A DNA stretch of 64,000 bases, taken from NCBI GenBank assembly GCA_009845995.1, contig VXYK01000035.1, positions 149,149-213,148 of the forward strand. The letters are read 5' to 3'. Both the position numbers and the translations under genes were made by a program. The notes below the pieces were generated by a model. It was given only the letters and a program-made list of their open reading frames with translations. It had not been told where the DNA came from and searched no databases. Numbering within the stretch: the stretch's first letter is position 1; each line of letters begins with the position of its first letter. The DNA comes from Acidimicrobiaceae bacterium (GTDB taxonomy: Bacteria > Actinomycetota > Acidimicrobiia > Acidimicrobiales > Aldehydirespiratoraceae). Shown in pieces: positions 62,801-64,000 of the stretch.

Positions 62801-64000
62801 GGATTGGTGACTTGGGCGAACAGTTGCTGGAAGTAGTCGCTCAGTTGTCGGGAGCGACTGCTCAAGACCGCGATGGGCGTGTCGGTGCCCATGGAGCCGA
62901 TGGCTTCCTTGGCCTGGATTGCCATCGGAGCCAGCAGCAGCTTTTTCTCTTCGTGCGTGTAGCCGAAAACCTGCTGACGTTGGGTGAGCGTTCCCTCGTC
63001 GCTTTCTCGGGGAATCGCCGCGGGGAGATCGGAAAGAGTCGCGAGGTTCTGGTCGATCCAGGCGCGATAGGGGCGAGCTGCTCCGAGGCGAGCTTTGATC
63101 TCGTCGTCTCGAATGATCCGTTTTTCGTTGGTGTCGATCAGGAACATTCGCCCGGGTTGGAGGCGGCCTTTCTCTACCACCTGATCCGCCGGAACCTCGA
63201 CCACTCCGACCTCGCTGGCCATTATCACCAACCCGTCGTCCGTCACCCAATAACGAGAAGGACGCAGACCATTGCGGTCAAGTACCGCACCGATCACTGC
63301 CCCGTCAGTGAACGCAATGGAGGCGGGCCCGTCCCATGGCTCCATGCGCGTTGAGTTGAACTGGTAGAAGGCACGTTGGGCCGAGTCCATGTGTTGATGG
63401 TGTTCCCAGGGTTCAGGGATCATCATCAAGACAGCTTCATCGACGGAGTAACCGCCGAGCGTCAACAGTTCAAGCGCCTCATCGAAACCGGCGGTGTCGC
63501 TGGCGCCTTCGGTGCAGATTGGAAATGCTCGTTCAAGGCCGGGCAGATGCGGCGACTCCAGCAGGGCTTCACGGGCGCGCATCCAGTTGCGGTTCCCTTG
63601 GATCGTGTTGATCTCCCCGTTGTGGGCGATCATCCGGTAGGGATGGGCGAGCGGCCAAGAAGGGAACGTGTTGGTGGAGAATCGGGAATGTACCAGCGCC
63701 AGCGCGCTCTCGAGTCGGTCGTCACTGAGATCCTGGTAGAACTCTGCGAGCTGAGGAGGGGTGAGCATTCCCTTGTAAACGACAGTTCTGGAACTGAGCG
63801 AAGGAAAATAGACACGCTCGTGCGGTTTCGACGCTCCTCCCATGGCGTTGCTTTCGCCGGGCGTAGCCGGAGCCGCGGTTGCTGGTTCGTGGTTGCTTTC
63901 GCCGGGCGTAGCCGGAGCCGCGGTTGCTGGTGCGTGGTTGCTTTCGCCGGGCGTAGCCGGAGCCGTGTTGCTTTCGCCGGGCGTAGCCGGAGCCGTGTTG
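59806..64000 (-). CDS. gltB: Glutamate synthase, large (alpha) subunit, 5' end beyond window
   Basis: The frame is open through the right edge, so the ATG at 63841-63843 is internal rather than the start. Visible parts begin inside the class-II glutamine amidotransferase domain ([29 protein letters not shown]); its Cys1 lies off the window. Then come the central domain, the FMN/synthase domain ([28 protein letters not shown]), the 3Fe-4S Cys in [16 protein letters not shown], and the GXGXG beta-helix ([16 protein letters not shown]). It forms glutamate from glutamine and 2-oxoglutarate. A Pro/Ala/Thr tandem insert occupies the amidotransferase domain at the edge. Confidence 0.96.
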   Translation of the reverse strand, partial: NTAPATPGESNTAPATPGESNHAPATAAPATPGESNHEPATAAPATPGESNAMGGASKPHERVYFPSLSSRTVVYKGMLTPPQLAEFYQDLSDDRLESALALVHSRFSTNTFPSWPLAHPYRMIAHNGEINTIQGNRNWMRAREALLESPHLPGLERAFPICTEGASDTAGFDEALELLTLGGYSVDEAVLMMIPEPWEHHQHMDSAQRAFYQFNSTRMEPWDGPASIAFTDGAVIGAVLDRNGLRPSRYWVTDDGLVIMASEVGVVEVPADQVVEKGRLQPGRMFLIDTNEKRIIRDDEIKARLGAARPYRAWIDQNLATLSDLPAAIPRESDEGTLTQRQQVFGYTHEEKKLLLAPMAIQAKEAIGSMGTDTPIAVLSSRSRQLSDYFQQLFAQVTNPPLDAIREQIITSLFARVGPEGNLFDPQPSSCRTIHLDNPVITDDEFGRLAALDGTEGPAGFRTAILRTLYPVAEGAAGMEEALTTLRNAASAAIEDGATVLVLSDRGTDESLAAIPSLLATSAVHHHLVREKSRTRAGLVVEAGDVRECHHICLLLGYGANAINPYLALETISDMVKRGEHGLDRSMPLSKAHRNFIDAAGKGVLKVMSKMGISTVASYTGAQIFEAIGLSREVTDEYFTGTVSRLDGVGLDVLADEVAARHRLAYPKVPTQRSHRSLEVGGEYQWRREGEYHLFNPETVFKLQHATREKRFDIFSEYTELVDDQSKRLGTLRGLFRFNSDRQPVPIDQVESIPSIVKRFSTGAMSYGSISPEAHETLAIAMNRIGAKSNTGEGGEDADRFVPDNNGDLRRSAIKQVASGRFGVTSEYLVNADDLQIKMAQGAKPGEGGQLPGNKVYPWIAKTRHSTPGVGLISPPPHHDIYSIEDLAQLIHDLKNANPEARVHVKLVAEVGVGTVAAGVSKAHADVVLISGHDGGTGASPQTSIKHAGVPWELGLAETQQTLLLNDLRDRIVVQCDGQLKTGRDVMIAALLGAEEFGFATAPLVVMGCIMMRVCHLDTCPVGVATQNEKLRENFSGQPEFVVNFVEFIAQEVRELMAELGFRTLDEAIGQVEVLDVSDAVNHWKTDGLDLSPILHLPEIARESRRHQWKEQDHGLERALDQTLVSLAEGALGDGRPVTIDIPIRNVNRTVGTLLGFEVTKRFGGEGLPTDTIVVNFTGSAGNSFGAFVPRGITLRLEGDANDYVGKGLSGGRLVVRPPESAPFVAEENVIAGNVILYGATGGEAFLRGRVGERFCVRNSGAIAVVEGIGDHGCEYMTGGRAVVLGSTGRNFAAGMSGGIAFVYDPDKRLPPRTNLEMVVLEELNDEDLEWLRDRIVKHRHETGSEIAARILAAWGTSSGDFVKVTPTDYRRVMAAAALAREQGENEVEAIMAASRG
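63847..64000 (-). repeat. In-frame tandem repeat inside gltB
   Basis: On the plus strand GTTGCTTTCGCCGGGCGTAG, followed by CCGGAGCCG, starts at 63847, 63892, 63937 and 63967, and a further copy begins at 63997 and runs off the window. Periods are 45, 45, 30 and 30 bp, all multiples of three. The translated unit is N-x-x-P-A-T-(A-A-P-A-T)-P-G-E-S. It sits just before the conserved [14 protein letters not shown] block of GltB, where family members normally have only a short loop. Confidence 0.9.

Noticed and set aside
59806..63843. gltB as a gene starting at ATG 63841-63843
   Set aside because: That start would lack the N-terminal Cys of the amidotransferase domain. The frame stays open through the tandem repeat to the edge, so the ATG is internal.
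63847..64000. CRISPR array
   Set aside because: Units are directly adjacent with no unique spacers, sit inside a coding frame and have codon-multiple periods; no cas genes are present.
1..64000. tRNA, rRNA, insertion sequences or prophage genes
   Set aside because: No T-loop-like tRNA ends, rRNA blocks, transposase or phage structural motifs were recognised on either strand; this was by eye, not by a covariance search.

Overview
The window comes from a GC-rich actinobacterium, most likely of class Acidimicrobiia (Ilumatobacter/Microthrix-like). The class is inferred from gene content and was not tested by search. Evidence for Actinomycetota is strong: a complete Pup-proteasome locus (arc/mpa, dop, pup ending GGQ, prcB, prcA, pafA, pafB, pafC), a fused F420-synthesis enzyme FbiC, DUF2510, DUF3151 and DUF4193-like proteins, TatA/TatC next to pafBC, and an AftD-like arabinofuranosyltransferase. 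No rRNA, tRNA, CRISPR, phage or insertion-sequence genes were seen. Coding density is very high, with many 4-bp start/stop overlaps.

Layout. 1-2.7 kb: two tandem SDR dehydrogenases, a hotdog thioesterase and a 3-hydroxyisobutyrate dehydrogenase-like enzyme. 2.7-6.6 kb: YqgE/AlgH, a SET-domain protein with an unusual N-terminal domain, a divergent Arg-rich protein and an enoyl-CoA hydratase. 6.6-13 kb (minus strand): GNAT, a small hypothetical, an acidic DUF4193-like protein, a double ThyX-like protein, an M20 amidohydrolase, a diacylglycerol-kinase C-terminal-like protein, TatC and TatA. 13-25.5 kb: GDPD and signal peptidase I, then the Pup-proteasome genes, in which alanine racemase and glutamate dehydrogenase lie between arc and dop. 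25.7-30.3 kb: ferredoxin, TrmI, a three-gene small membrane cassette, a LON-domain protein, a catalytically dead S13 peptidase homologue and a TetR regulator.

30.3-45.6 kb (mostly plus strand): transketolase and transaldolase, a SNF2 helicase with a small partner gene, FbiC, a Cys-rich protein coupled to a CLC channel, RNase D and a DUF2510 membrane protein. 45.6-49.3 kb: MobA, DUF3151, a small membrane protein, pyruvate kinase and a second GDPD. 49.4-58.3 kb: a cell-envelope polysaccharide cluster (UDP-galactopyranose-mutase-like flavoprotein, two GT2, one GT4, and a 1443-residue AftD-like enzyme). 58.3-64 kb: glutamate synthase gltD and gltB; gltB runs off the right edge and carries an in-frame tandem repeat.

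The main themes are protein turnover by pupylation, nitrogen/glutamate metabolism (gdh, gltBD, alr), the pentose-phosphate pathway, F420 redox and envelope glycan assembly. The least ordinary items are a barrel-SET fusion facing a basic protein, a duplicated ThyX whose signature is divided between its halves, an S13 pseudoenzyme, a short GC-rich interspersed repeat seen three times (twice inside the proteasome region), a gltB tandem-repeat insert, and a structured leader before a helicase gene that seems to lack a normal start codon.
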